64,000 nucleotides of DNA from Sphingobium sp. AP49. Its GTDB lineage: Bacteria > Pseudomonadota > Alphaproteobacteria > Sphingomonadales > Sphingomonadaceae. The stretch lies in NCBI RefSeq assembly GCF_000281715.2, contig NZ_CP124576.1:3541501-3605500 (forward strand). Direction: 5' to 3'. Of this stretch, positions 44,407 through 54,850 are shown piece by piece. A model generated the notes under the pieces. It made no database searches, was not told the origin of the DNA, and was given only the letters and a program-made list of their open reading frames with translations. Made by a program: the position numbers and the translations under genes. Numbering within the stretch: position 1 is the stretch's first letter; each line of letters starts with the position of its first letter.

Positions 44407-46673
44407 TCAGGCATAGCGCGCGCGGCGGACGTCACCGGCGCTATCGCCGGCGTCACCATGGTTAAGAACGGCCGGATCGCCGCCGCTTTTATGGCCAGGG
44501 CCATTATTTTCGCGGCCCTGCCAGCGGCCCTGCGACGAGGACTGGCCCATCGACTGGCCCGCCATCTGACCGCCATTCTGCCAGGCGCCTTGCTGCCCGG
44601 ACTGCCCTTGCTGGGCAGAGGATTGCTGGCCGCCCGACTGGCTGTCGGCACGCTGCGCCTCCGCCACATGCGGCGCCCGTTCCACCTTGACCTCGCTGAT
44701 CCGCACGGCCGCCAGGCCGGCATCCAGCTTCAGTCGGTCGCTGTCCTGACGCAGCGCAATTTCCGCAGCCTCGCTAGCGACCGTCAGGCTGACGGCGGCA
44801 CCATCACTGCCCTGGCGAATATCGACCTGAACCGGGCCAAGCTGGTCGGCGTTGATCTGGAAACGGCCCTGCGCGCCATTGGCCGAAAGACCGGCAATGT
44901 CGCGCGCCAAGCCATCGATCCACTGTCCCGACACGCCCAGATCGACGACCTGCTGGCCAAGGCTGGCGGACAGGTCGACCGTCGGCATGGCGGCCGGTGC
45001 GGTGTTCGCGCCCTGCGCCGCAGCGGCCAGGGGCGCCGCGACCGTGGTGCCATGATGTGCGGACGGGGTCGGCATGGCCAGCGACGGATCAACGGCTCGG
45101 GTCGCTTCGTTCCTGTCCCCTACGGCAGGCGCAGGATCGGCGGCATCGCGCGACGGCATCGCACGCCGGTTCATATGATCGCGCACCAATTGCAGCAGCG
45201 ACAGCGCCTCTGCCCGGACGGGTGCGGCAATGGTCGCTGCAGGTTCAATGGCTGACGCTGGTTCGACGACCGATGCCGGTTCGGCGGCCTGATTCACCGC
45301 AACCGGAATTGGCATGCCCTGATCGCCCGGCGTCGCCTTCGAGCCGTCAACACCCGGAGGCACCGGAGGCTCCGATCGATCGGTCTGCGCCACGACCTGC
45401 TCGCTTGCATCGACAGACGGCAGCGGCGGCGCAGCAGATGGGGCAACAGATGGTGCGGCCAACGGTACAGCCAATGGTACAGGCGCATCATCAACGGCAT
45501 CGACGCTGGCCGTCGGCCGATCGGTAGGCAGCGCCGCCTGGCTGGTCGAACGCTGCGCAGGCGGCTGGGCCTTACCGGCCGCTACGGCGATTGGATCGCC
45601 CTTTTTATTAGGCTCGGCCTCGGCGCTCGGGTCGCTCGGCGTCAAACCATCCTCTACCTGGACGACGTTGCTCGGGACAGGACGCAAGGGCTGCGACGCG
45701 GGCTCGCCGGCTTCTTCCACCGAAGCCACCATAACCGGCGGGTCGACGGCGACCGGTACCACGGGCATGGACATGGGCATGGGCGGCACAGCCATGGCAG
45801 CGGCGGCAAGGTCGGATGGCATCGCCGGTGCGGCAACGGATATCTCTGCATCCTTATGCTCGTCATCCTGCCCATCCGCGTCGACCACATTGTCCGTCAT
45901 ATCCGCTTCCGCCATGGCCGGGTACGAAGGGGCCTGGGATTGGGGCAGCGAAAGTGACGGCGAAGATGACAGGTGCAACGGCATCTCATCGGCCGACGCA
46001 GATGGAATCGAAGATGCCGGCGCATCGATCGGTGCCTGCGGCAGGGGGGAAGCGCTGCAGGCAAGGATGGGGCAATCGCGTCCCGGACGGGCGCCGCGGC
46101 ATCAGGCTGCGCAGGCACCATTCGGGTGTCAATTTCGGTGTCATGTTCGACGGTCGGCTGCGCACCGGATATCGCCGGCAAAGGCAATGTCGGGTTAGGC
46201 GCCGTAACCAGCGTCGCGTCGGAAAGTGGCTGGGATATCTCGACATTCTCGATATCACTGTCGGAAACGACCTGCGCCGGCGCGTCGCCCTGCGGCAACA
46301 CTGGTGGTGAAACGGTCACGGGCACATCCATGACCGCGACTTCGCCCGGCATGGCCGGGACCGGCGTCGCAGAGGCCAATGGCTGGGTATGCAGGTTCCG
46401 CTGCGCCAGATAGTCCGCCGTGTCCGTCATCACCGGCAAAGCAGCAGTTTCGGGCGGCTGCACCATCGCCTCCGCCTCGCCTTCCCCGGTCGCCGTCGAC
46501 GCGACGTCTCCCTGTCCGGGAGCGGGCGCCGCATCCTTCGCACCGTCGGCATCGCTGAGCATCGCGGCAAAGTCCATGGCGCCTTCGACAACGTCGGCTG
46601 CGCCCGTCGCCGCAGTGGCCGCCAGGGGCGTGGACGAAAACAGCAAGGATTTCAGGCTGGCAAGCATGTTCAT
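44407..46673 (-). pseudogene. fliK: Flagellar hook-length control protein FliK, split by a frameshift
   Basis: The N-terminal part starts at ATG 46673 (MNMLASLKSLLFSS) and reads about 208 codons to ALPP at a six-C run (forward G-run 46044-46049). It then turns into an out-of-frame Arg/Cys-rich tail ending at 45897. The other frame continues from the run as PLPQAPIDAPASSIPSASAD and stays open to 44407. That part carries a long Pro/Ala-rich ruler region and the C-terminal hook-switch domain (ANGAQGRFQINADQLGPVQ, RLKLDAGLAAVRISEVKVER). One more C would restore a protein of about 755 residues. FliK measures hook length and triggers FlhB to switch to filament export. A sequencing error, a real mutation or phase variation would all look like this. 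Confidence 0.85.
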
Positions 46674-46674
46674 G

Positions 46675-47100
46675 TCAATTGTCCCCCGTGCGCTGCATGC
46701 GGCGATAGCGTGGCAGCGCGGCCAGCTTGTTCTCACGCCACTCTTCCAGCGCATTGCGCGCCCGATCCTTCAGGCGTGTCGCAATTTCCTTCTCGCGATT
46801 GGCCGCCAGGCTGAGTCCCTCCTTGGTCTCCACCTTGCGTTTCGCATCATAAAGCGCGCCATCGAGCTGGCGTCCTGCCTGCTCCAGACGACTGGCCAAT
46901 TCCTGCATCGATGCAAAGGATGCGCCCGAGACATCGGCCTGGACGCCAAACAATTCCCCGCGCACCCGGCGCAGGCGTTCGATATTGGTGGCGATGCCCT
47001 GCGCCTCGTCCCGCGCCCGCGCGGTTTCCGCCACGGCCATGGCATGCTGGACATGGCGCACGCGCAATACGCGCTGGCGACGATTGACCAGGCCCTTCAT
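46675..47100 (-). CDS. fliJ: Flagellar export protein FliJ
   Basis: This 141-residue coiled-coil protein has NRRQRVLRVRHVQHAMAVAET at the N-terminus and mostly charged helices (RLEQAGRQLDGALYDAKRKVETKEGLSL). It is the central stalk-like helper of the FliI ATPase ring. Identification rests on coiled-coil character and position directly after fliI, with a four-base overlap. Confidence 0.85.
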   Translation of the reverse strand: MKGLVNRRQRVLRVRHVQHAMAVAETARARDEAQGIATNIERLRRVRGELFGVQADVSGASFASMQELASRLEQAGRQLDGALYDAKRKVETKEGLSLAANREKEIATRLKDRARNALEEWRENKLAALPRYRRMQRTGDN

Positions 47101-48425
47101 GCGCCGAACTCCGCGATCAGCGCATGGGCGCTGGTATCAAGGTCGATCCGGCTCTTCTGGTCCTGGCGGATGAAGTTCAGGATTTCCTGCCGACGCTGCA
47201 CCGCCTCGTCGATCACCGGATCATTGCCGGGGCGATAGGCGCCCATCAGGATGAGATCGCGATTTTCCTCATAGGCGGCCCAGAGGCGGCGATAGGCGGC
47301 GGCAGCCTGGCGGTGCTCGTCGGGCACGACGTCGGCCATCACGCGCGACAAGGACTTGCCGATGTCGATCGCCGGGAAGATCGCCTGTTCCGACAGGCTG
47401 CGCGACAGCACGAAATGGCCGTCGACAATGGCGCGGGCGGCGTCGACGATTGGATCGTCGGTATCGTCGCCATCGGCCAATACGGTGTAGAGCGCGGTGA
47501 TCGAGCCCCCGGTGCGGGCGTCGACGCCGGCCCGCTCGACCAGACGCGGGATCAGCGCCAGCGCCGAGGGCGGATAGCCCTTCATCGCCGGCGGTTCGCC
47601 AAGCGCCAGGCCGATCTCGCGCTGGGCATGGGCGCAGCGCGTCAGGCTGTCGATCAGCAGCAGCACCTTCTTGCCACGGGCGCGGAAATATTCGGCGATG
47701 GCGGTCGCGCGCGCAGCGGCGCGCAGGCGCAGCACCGGCGGGTGATCGGCGGGCACGGCTACGACGATCGACTTGTGCATCGCATTTTTGAGCTTGGTTT
47801 CGAGGAAGTCGCTGACTTCGCGGCCCCGCTCGCCGATCAGGCCGGTGACGACGATGTCGGCTTCGGCGCCAGCGATCATCTGGCCCATCAGCACCGACTT
47901 GCCGACGCCCGATCCGGCGATGATGGCAATGCGCTGGCCACGACCTGCGGTCAGCAGCGCGTTGACGGCACGCACGCCCAGATCGAACGGCTCGGTAACG
48001 CGGCCCCGATCGAGGACATTGCCCTTCACGCCATTGAGCGGCCAGACGCCGCCGGCGATGATCGGCCCCTTGCGATCGAGCGGCTGGCCCATCGCGTCGA
48101 TGACGCGGCCGATCAGCCCCTCGCCCACCTGCACCATATTGGCCTGGCTGTCGGGTTCGACGCGAATGCCATTCTCCAGCGGCGCATCGGCATCGAGCGG
48201 CACCAGCAGGGTGCGTTCTCCGCGAAAGCCGACGACTTCGGCGCGGCAGACCGACCCGTCGCTGGCCAGGACGCGAGCGCCCGAACCGATCGGACGGCGG
48301 AAGCCGGTCACTTCCAGCATGCCGGCATCATGGCTGACCAGACGGCCGACATGGCGCGGCTGGCGATTCTGGACCTGAAGATGGTCGAACAGGGTTTCGG
48401 CCTGCGCCAGTTCGGCGCGGATCAT
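47097..48425 (-). CDS. fliI: Flagellum-specific ATPase FliI
   Basis: This 442-residue F1-beta-like ATPase energises export. Walker A GSGVGKS (171-177), Walker B LLLIDSLTR, the GLALGEPPAMKGYPPS loop and RAGVDARTGGSITALYTVL are present. The N-terminal half has the typical beta domain with GLIGRVIDAMGQPLD. It overlaps fliH by four bases. Confidence 0.96.
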   Translation of the reverse strand: MIRAELAQAETLFDHLQVQNRQPRHVGRLVSHDAGMLEVTGFRRPIGSGARVLASDGSVCRAEVVGFRGERTLLVPLDADAPLENGIRVEPDSQANMVQVGEGLIGRVIDAMGQPLDRKGPIIAGGVWPLNGVKGNVLDRGRVTEPFDLGVRAVNALLTAGRGQRIAIIAGSGVGKSVLMGQMIAGAEADIVVTGLIGERGREVSDFLETKLKNAMHKSIVVAVPADHPPVLRLRAAARATAIAEYFRARGKKVLLLIDSLTRCAHAQREIGLALGEPPAMKGYPPSALALIPRLVERAGVDARTGGSITALYTVLADGDDTDDPIVDAARAIVDGHFVLSRSLSEQAIFPAIDIGKSLSRVMADVVPDEHRQAAAAYRRLWAAYEENRDLILMGAYRPGNDPVIDEAVQRRQEILNFIRQDQKSRIDLDTSAHALIAEFGA

Positions 48426-49069
48426 GCCTTACCCTCCATGTCGTCCATGAGGGCGCGCAGGCGCGCCAGACGGACGTCCGGGCCATCCTCGACCCAGCCG
48501 TCGGCGGTTTCGAGGCGTACGCAGCCACGCTGCATGTTCTTGTCCGACACCAGCGGCACGCCAATCGCCTCGCCTTCCAGCAGAGCGAGATCGTCGGGAT
48601 GCAGGTGGAGCGCGCTCTTGTCGCTCTTGTCGTCGATGAAGGCTGCGACCGCTTCGCAACGCTGGGTCAGCCGGTCGAGGTCGATCTGGACCTCTCCGAC
48701 AATCTGTTCGACCAGGCGTACCACCGTTGCCGACAACATGGTCGACAGGCTGCCGCTGGGCGCCGGCGCCAGCATGTCCAGCGCGGCAGTCAGACGGTTG
48801 CGGGCTTCGATCTCGTTCGCCTGTTCCTCGGCGGCGGCGCGATAGCCTTCCTCGAAGCCCTGCGAGAAGCCTGCCATATGGGCTTCGTCGATCGGATCGG
48901 CTTCCGGTTCGGCATGGATCGGCGCGCGCGCGGGCGTGGCGACGATGTCGCCCGGCAGCGCCGAATAGAGGCTGCGAAAACCGTTGCTGGCGACCTGGCC
49001 GACGCCGACCATCGGTACGCTCGACACCTCGTGGCTAGCTTCGGCGCACCAGATCTTAGACAAAATCAT
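48422..49069 (-). CDS. fliH: Flagellar assembly protein FliH
   Basis: This 215-residue regulator binds FliI and restrains it until docking. The GFSQGFEEGYRAAAEEQANEIEARNR segment holds the glycine-repeat type helix. The C-terminal part (VVRLVEQIVGEVQIDLDRLTQRCEA; LHLHPDDLALL) is the FliH/YscL domain. The ATG at 49069 overlaps the fliG end by 14 bases; a longer start at 49126 would overlap more and is less likely. Confidence 0.88.
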   Translation of the reverse strand: MILSKIWCAEASHEVSSVPMVGVGQVASNGFRSLYSALPGDIVATPARAPIHAEPEADPIDEAHMAGFSQGFEEGYRAAAEEQANEIEARNRLTAALDMLAPAPSGSLSTMLSATVVRLVEQIVGEVQIDLDRLTQRCEAVAAFIDDKSDKSALHLHPDDLALLEGEAIGVPLVSDKNMQRGCVRLETADGWVEDGPDVRLARLRALMDDMEGKA

Positions 49070-50072
49070 TCCCCTTGCCACCCAGCATGATGGTGCCGGC
49101 ATCCGCCATGCGGCGGGCGGTGGCAATGATCAGCTTCTGCGCGTCGATCACTTCGGCCAGGCGGATCGGACCGCGTTCCTCGATCTCGTCGGCGATCGCC
49201 TGCGCGGCGCGGGCCGACATGCAGCTGAAGATCTTGGCCTTGAGCATGTCGTTCGCACCCTTGAGCGCCACGACCAGTACCTGGCTGTCGACGGTCCGCA
49301 TCAGCGTGCCCAGATTCTTGTCATCCATGTCGATCAGGTTATCGAAGACGAACATTTCCTCCTCGATGGTCTGGGCGATCATCTTGTCACGCTTGGCGAC
49401 GGCCTTCATGATCCGCTGCTCATTATCCTTGCGGACATTGTTCATGATCGCGGCCGCCTCGACCGTGCCGCCGCGTTGCGACGCCGCACCCTGCTTGCTG
49501 ACCGGACCGCGCAACAGCAGCTGCTCCAGATCGTCGAGCGCCTCGTTCGACACCGGGCCGAGCGTGGCGATGCGATAGACGATCTCTTCCTGATATTCGG
49601 TCGGCAGCAATTGCAGCACGTCGGCGGCGACCGGCGCCTCCAGATGGGCCAGCACGATCGCCATGATCTGCGGATGCTCCATCTCGATCAGCACCGCGAT
49701 CTCCTTGGCGTCCATCCACTTCAGCATTTCCAGCTGCGTCGAACGGGTCGGCGGGGTGATGCGGGCCAGGATCGTTTCGGCCCGTTCCTCGCCCAAGGCC
49801 TTGGTCATCGCACCGCGGATATGGCGGGTGGCGCCATAGCCGATGGTGGTGCGCTTCTTGGCCTTGGTGACGAAATGGTCGAGCGCCTCGTTCACTTCCT
49901 CGGGATCAACATCGGCAACGTCGTACATCGCATAGCCCAGTTGGCGGACTTCCTCGGGTTCGAGGCGGGACAGGATCTGCGCCGCTTCATCCTCATCGAA
50001 CAGCATCAGCAGGACTGCGGCGGCGGCGCTGCCCTTGAGCGCCTCGGGACGGCCGGGGACGATCTCAGGCAT
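49056..50072 (-). CDS. fliG: Flagellar motor switch protein FliG
   Basis: This 338-residue rotor protein has armadillo-like helices; LKGSAAAAVLLMLFDEDEAAQILSRLEPEEVRQL begins the N-terminal FliF-binding part. The EHPQIMAIVLAHLEA middle motif and the charged C-terminal torque helix (FDNLIDMDDKNLGTLMRTVDSQ) are present. It overlaps the end of fliF by eight bases. Confidence 0.96.
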   Translation of the reverse strand: MPEIVPGRPEALKGSAAAAVLLMLFDEDEAAQILSRLEPEEVRQLGYAMYDVADVDPEEVNEALDHFVTKAKKRTTIGYGATRHIRGAMTKALGEERAETILARITPPTRSTQLEMLKWMDAKEIAVLIEMEHPQIMAIVLAHLEAPVAADVLQLLPTEYQEEIVYRIATLGPVSNEALDDLEQLLLRGPVSKQGAASQRGGTVEAAAIMNNVRKDNEQRIMKAVAKRDKMIAQTIEEEMFVFDNLIDMDDKNLGTLMRTVDSQVLVVALKGANDMLKAKIFSCMSARAAQAIADEIEERGPIRLAEVIDAQKLIIATARRMADAGTIMLGGKGNDFV

Positions 50073-51810
50073 TTTCCTTCTTCCCTTCCTTCAGCAGGTC
50101 GCGCACGACCAGGGCGGCACGATCCGGATCCTGCTTCACGAAGTTGCGGATGAGGTCGGCGCGCTGCGCATAATCATAGGTGGAGGAAATCATGTCGAGC
50201 GTGACCGGGCGGCTGGGATCGGGATTTTCGACCGCCTGCTTCTGCAGCTCGCCGGAAATCTCGCGACCGATCCGCTGGCCGGTCTCGGCCACCTGGGTTG
50301 CCTGCTCCGCCTGGGCGGCGGCGCGGCGCTTGAGCAGCGGGCGACCGATGCCGAAGATCACCAGCAGCGCGACCAGCAGGGCCGAGACATTGCGGATCAG
50401 CGGCGACATCCAGTCGGCTTCATACCACGGCGCCTTGACCTCTTCGGCCTTGGCAAAGCTGCGGGCCGACAGGGCGACCACGTCGCCACGGGCCTGGTCG
50501 AAACCGATCGCCCCCTTCACCAGCGCTTCGAGCGCGGCGATTTCCTGGGCGGAGCGCGGCTTGCCATCGGCACCGGTGTCGAGCGCGACGGCGACCGACA
50601 GGCGCTTCACCGTTCCGATCGCGTCCTTGGTCACCGATACTTCGCGACCCAGTTCAAAGCTGCGGTTGAAAGTTTCTTCGGTCTTCATCGGCGGCAGACC
50701 CGGCGTAGCGGGCTGCTGCTCGGCCGTCTGGCCCTGGGTCACGGCCTGACCGTTGGGATTGGTCTGGGTCACGGTCGGGTTGACCGGAGCCTGGTTGCTG
50801 AGCGCGCCGGGAATGCCCGACGCCTCGCCGGCCTTCTGACCGCGTTCGTCCGACGACCAGCTACCCTGTTCGGCACGCAGGCGGGCCTCGTCCTGGGGAT
50901 AGGTTTCGCGGGTGGCCTGACGCTCGGCGAAGTTCAGTTCGGCATGCACCTCGGTCGAGAATTTGCCGTCGCCCAGGATCGGGGTCAGCAGCGCGACGAC
51001 CGACTGGCGATAGCGATCCTCGATCCGGGTCTGGATCGCAAGCTGGCGATCGTCGCCGGCATTGCCGTCGTTATTGCTGAGCAGGCGGCCATTCTGATCG
51101 ACGACCGAAATATCCTCCGGGTTGAGTTCGGGGATGGAAGAGGCGACGAGGTGGACGATGGCACTGACTTGCTGGTCCGTCAGCGAACGGCCCTGGGCCA
51201 GACGCAGCATGACGGAAGCGGAAGGCTTTGAACGTTCGCGCAGGAAGACGCTGGGCGGCTCGACCGCGAGATGAACCTTGGCGCTTTCCACGCTGTCGAT
51301 CGCCTCGATCGTGCGGGCCAGATCCATTTCACGGGCCGAGCGCAGCTTTTCGCCTTCGACGGCGCGCGAAGCCCCCATCGGCAGACTGTCGATCATGCTG
51401 TTGCCGTCGGGCGCGCTCTTGGGCAGGCCCTGGGCGGCAAGCATCATCTTCGCCTTGAAATAATCGCCCTCGCCCACCGTCATCGCGCCGCTGTTATCGA
51501 AGCCATAATGGATGCCGCTCTGGTCGAGCACCTGAGCGACGGCCGACTTGTCGGCGTCGGGCAACCCGCGGAACAGATCGCGCTGGGGCGGCTCGCGCAG
51601 AGCCAGCCAGGCCGCGCCGGCGGTGGCGACGACGCCGAGCAGGCCGAGGAGCGGCAGGCTCTTTGCAACGGCGGGCTGTTTCATGAAGCCCATGAAACGT
51701 GCCTTGAGCGCGTCAACGCCCTTGGCGTTGCCGAAGCCGGCACTGGTGATGGCCGGGAGGGCCGGAGCAGCGGCTGAGCCGCCATCGATGGTGAGTGCGT
51801 TCTCGCTCAT
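50065..51810 (-). CDS. fliF: Flagellar MS-ring protein FliF
   Basis: This 581-residue inner-membrane ring protein has a first membrane helix near 55-72 (SLPLLGLLGVVATAGAAWLAL). RBM domains follow, with YHFG-like GIHYGFDNSGAMTVGEGDYFKAKMMLAAQGLP and AREMDLARTIEAIDSVESAKVHLAVEPPSVFLRE. The second helix is near 470-490 (RNVSALLVALLVIFGIGRP). The C-terminal tail YDYAQRADLIRNFVKQDPDRAALVVRDLL binds FliG. Confidence 0.96.
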   Translation of the reverse strand: MSENALTIDGGSAAAPALPAITSAGFGNAKGVDALKARFMGFMKQPAVAKSLPLLGLLGVVATAGAAWLALREPPQRDLFRGLPDADKSAVAQVLDQSGIHYGFDNSGAMTVGEGDYFKAKMMLAAQGLPKSAPDGNSMIDSLPMGASRAVEGEKLRSAREMDLARTIEAIDSVESAKVHLAVEPPSVFLRERSKPSASVMLRLAQGRSLTDQQVSAIVHLVASSIPELNPEDISVVDQNGRLLSNNDGNAGDDRQLAIQTRIEDRYRQSVVALLTPILGDGKFSTEVHAELNFAERQATRETYPQDEARLRAEQGSWSSDERGQKAGEASGIPGALSNQAPVNPTVTQTNPNGQAVTQGQTAEQQPATPGLPPMKTEETFNRSFELGREVSVTKDAIGTVKRLSVAVALDTGADGKPRSAQEIAALEALVKGAIGFDQARGDVVALSARSFAKAEEVKAPWYEADWMSPLIRNVSALLVALLVIFGIGRPLLKRRAAAQAEQATQVAETGQRIGREISGELQKQAVENPDPSRPVTLDMISSTYDYAQRADLIRNFVKQDPDRAALVVRDLLKEGKKENA

Positions 51811-51813
51811 GGA

Positions 51814-52173
51814 TTATACCGGCATGCTCATGATGTCCTTGTAGGCGGACAGGAGTTTGTTGCGGACCTGGAGGGTCGCCTCGAAGCTGACCGACGCCTG
51901 CTGCTTGGCAAGCATGACGCCGGCAATATCGGTGGTTTCGCCTTTTTCAAACGCGGTGGCAGCTTCGCCGGCCTGGTTCTGCAGGCCGTTGACCTGCTGC
52001 AACGCGCTGTTGAGCGCCTCCGTAAAGCCGCCGGGCGCCGTGCCCTGGGCTGCACCGGTGCCGCCGATCGTACCGACATTGCCGGTCGATGCGACGTCGC
52101 GCAGGGCGGCGTTCTTTTGCAGGATGGCGTTGCGGATCGCCATCACGCTGTCGGTGGGAGAAATGCCGGTCAT
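51814..52173 (-). CDS. fliE: Flagellar hook-basal body adaptor FliE
   Basis: This 119-residue rod/MS-ring adaptor has FTEALNSALQQVNGLQNQAGEAATAFEKGE, then TDIAGVMLAKQQASVSFEATLQVRNKLLSAYKDIMSMPV, the highly conserved FliE C-terminus. A GGGAGGA ribosome site precedes the ATG. It is 13 bases after the sigma-54 activator gene, so the operon probably begins with that gene. Confidence 0.94.
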   Translation of the reverse strand: MTGISPTDSVMAIRNAILQKNAALRDVASTGNVGTIGGTGAAQGTAPGGFTEALNSALQQVNGLQNQAGEAATAFEKGETTDIAGVMLAKQQASVSFEATLQVRNKLLSAYKDIMSMPV

Positions 52174-52186
52174 GCCCTATCCTCCC

Positions 52187-53455
<1,269 letters not shown>

Positions 53456-53553
53456 GAACGGTCCCCAGTTACTTGGCCGGTTTGTGCCCCCGCACGCCCC
53501 TAACCCCTTCGATGAACCAAATTTACCTTTACGTGGTTATCAGATGGTTAACG

Positions 53554-53603
53554 CGGCAATGCACTTGCCGAATACCGGCAATTTTTTTCCGCCCGACCGG
53601 CAA
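53554..53603. promoter_or_regulatory. Cluster of CGGCAA/TTGCCG palindromes (enhancer or promoter region)
   Basis: The 315-base gap between the activator and flagellin has no gene. It holds CGGCAA at 53554-53559, TTGCCG at 53565-53570, CGGCAA at 53576-53581 and CGGCAA at 53598-53603. The first pair (CGGCAATGCACTTGCCG) is a dyad with GG-N10-GC on both strands, so it resembles a sigma-54 -24/-12 element in either direction. The second dyad shares the TTGCCG. These are candidate sites for the adjacent sigma-54 activator. The rest of the gap is AT-richer with no further signal except the FliA promoter. Confidence 0.5.
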
Positions 53604-53681
53604 GAAAACGCGGCCTTTGATATGCGCGTGCGTGTAACCAGCTAATTTTGTTCTATTTTCAAGAAAAATGACATTCCGCTC

Positions 53682-53708
53682 TAAAAGCTTTTTGCGCCCC
53701 GCCGTTAT
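53682..53708 (+). promoter_or_regulatory. fliCp: Sigma-28 (FliA) promoter of flagellin
   Basis: TAAAAGCT (53682-53689), an 11-base spacer, GCCGTTAT (53701-53708), compared with TAAAGTTT-N11-GCCGATAA. The -10 differs at two positions. The expected start leaves a leader of about 55 bases with GGAAAGGGA just before the ATG. Confidence 0.8.
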
Positions 53709-53770
53709 CCCCTTTCGAGGCCGCAAGCGTCAGATGACAGCGACCTGATGTTGAACGGAAAGGGAATATC

Positions 53771-54637
53771 ATGACTGTTATCGCAACCAACTCGTCGGCG
53801 CTGCGGGCCACCAATGCTTCGACCTCCGCCAGCAAGGCCCTGTCCACCGCGATGGAACGCCTGTCGACCGGCAAGCGCATCAATTCGGCCAAGGACGACG
53901 CCGCCGGCCTCGCCATCGCATCGACCATGACCTCGCAGATCAAGGGCATGACCCAGGGCATCCGCAACGCCAATGACGGCATCAGCCTGGCGCAGACCGC
54001 TGAAGGCGCACTGGGCGAAGTCACCAACATGCTGCAGCGCATGCGTGAACTGACCGTCCAGGCTGGCAACGGCACCAACGACGACACCGCCAAGGGCAAT
54101 ATCAAGTCGGAAATCGACCAGCTCGCCACCCAGATCGGCAAGGTCCTGACCGACACCAGCTTCAACGGCATCAAGCTGTTCGACGCATCGGCCGGCGCCG
54201 GCGCTGACGGCACGATCACCATCCAGGCTGGTGCCAACTCGAGCGACGCGATCGACATCGACCTGGGCGACATGGTCGGCGACACCGACATGACCGCCGT
54301 GCTCGACCCGACCGCCGGCACCGTCACCAGCGACATGGACGTCACCGACGCCGCGTTCGACACCGGTGCGGCCCTCGACCTCTATGACGCCGCCCTGAAG
54401 GCTGTCGACACGGCGCGTGCCGACCTCGGTGCGGTGCAGAACCGCCTGGAATCGACCGTCAACACGCTGACCGCGAACGTCACCAACCTGACCGACGCCA
54501 AGAGCCGCATCGAGGACGCCGACTTCTCGACCGAAACCACCGCGCTCGCCAAGGCCCAGATCCTGAGCCAGGCTTCGACCGCGATGCTGGCCCAGGCCAA
54601 CCAGAGCCAGCAGAACGTCCTCAAGCTGATCCAGTAA
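53771..54637 (+). CDS. fliC: Flagellin
   Basis: This 288-residue filament protein is short, as in many alphaproteobacteria. The D0/D1 N-terminal domain is [63 protein letters not shown] and [13 protein letters not shown]. The C-terminal domain has [15 protein letters not shown] and [16 protein letters not shown] [21 protein letters not shown], ending [11 protein letters not shown]. The middle is Asp/Thr/Ala-rich. Codon use is strongly GC3-biased, as expected for a highly expressed gene. Only one flagellin is in this window. Confidence 0.97.
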   Translation: MTVIATNSSALRATNASTSASKALSTAMERLSTGKRINSAKDDAAGLAIASTMTSQIKGMTQGIRNANDGISLAQTAEGALGEVTNMLQRMRELTVQAGNGTNDDTAKGNIKSEIDQLATQIGKVLTDTSFNGIKLFDASAGAGADGTITIQAGANSSDAIDIDLGDMVGDTDMTAVLDPTAGTVTSDMDVTDAAFDTGAALDLYDAALKAVDTARADLGAVQNRLESTVNTLTANVTNLTDAKSRIEDADFSTETTALAKAQILSQASTAMLAQANQSQQNVLKLIQ

Positions 54638-54656
54638 TCCGGATCGGATACCGAAA

Positions 54657-54694
54657 ATGGCGGGGTGAGGTATTGGTCACCGACAGCCCGCCAT
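54657..54694 (+). terminator. Stem-loop downstream of flagellin (first)
   Basis: ATGGCGGG (54657-54664) pairs with CCCGCCAT (54687-54694) around a 22-base loop that can fold further (TGAGGTATTGGTCACCGA). No T-run follows. It may stabilise the flagellin message or form part of a Rho-dependent end. Confidence 0.5.
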
Positions 54695-54695
54695 G

Positions 54696-54735
54696 TACCC
54701 CCGGCACATCAACAGTCCCCACCGTGCCGGGGGTA
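54696..54735 (+). terminator. Stem-loop downstream of flagellin (second)
   Basis: A perfect 12-bp stem TACCCCCGGCAC / GTGCCGGGGGTA with a 16-base loop lies just after the first one. No T-run follows. The tandem arrangement is typical of strong stop or mRNA-protecting structures after abundant genes. Confidence 0.6.
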
Positions 54736-54850
54736 ACACCTTCGATCGAACGGCCAATTCCCGAAGCCTCCGTCCCCCCGGGCGGGGGCTTCATCGTATT
54801 TGGCCGGCGGCACGCCTTGCATTGGCGCGCCCAGCCCCCATGATGGTCCC

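Noticed and set aside
46036..46056. Programmed -1 ribosomal frameshifting to make full-length FliK
   Set aside because: The six-C run in frame (T CCC CCC) does not fit the X XXY YYZ heptamer well, and no downstream pseudoknot was evident. It is kept only as a weak alternative to a mutation or read error.
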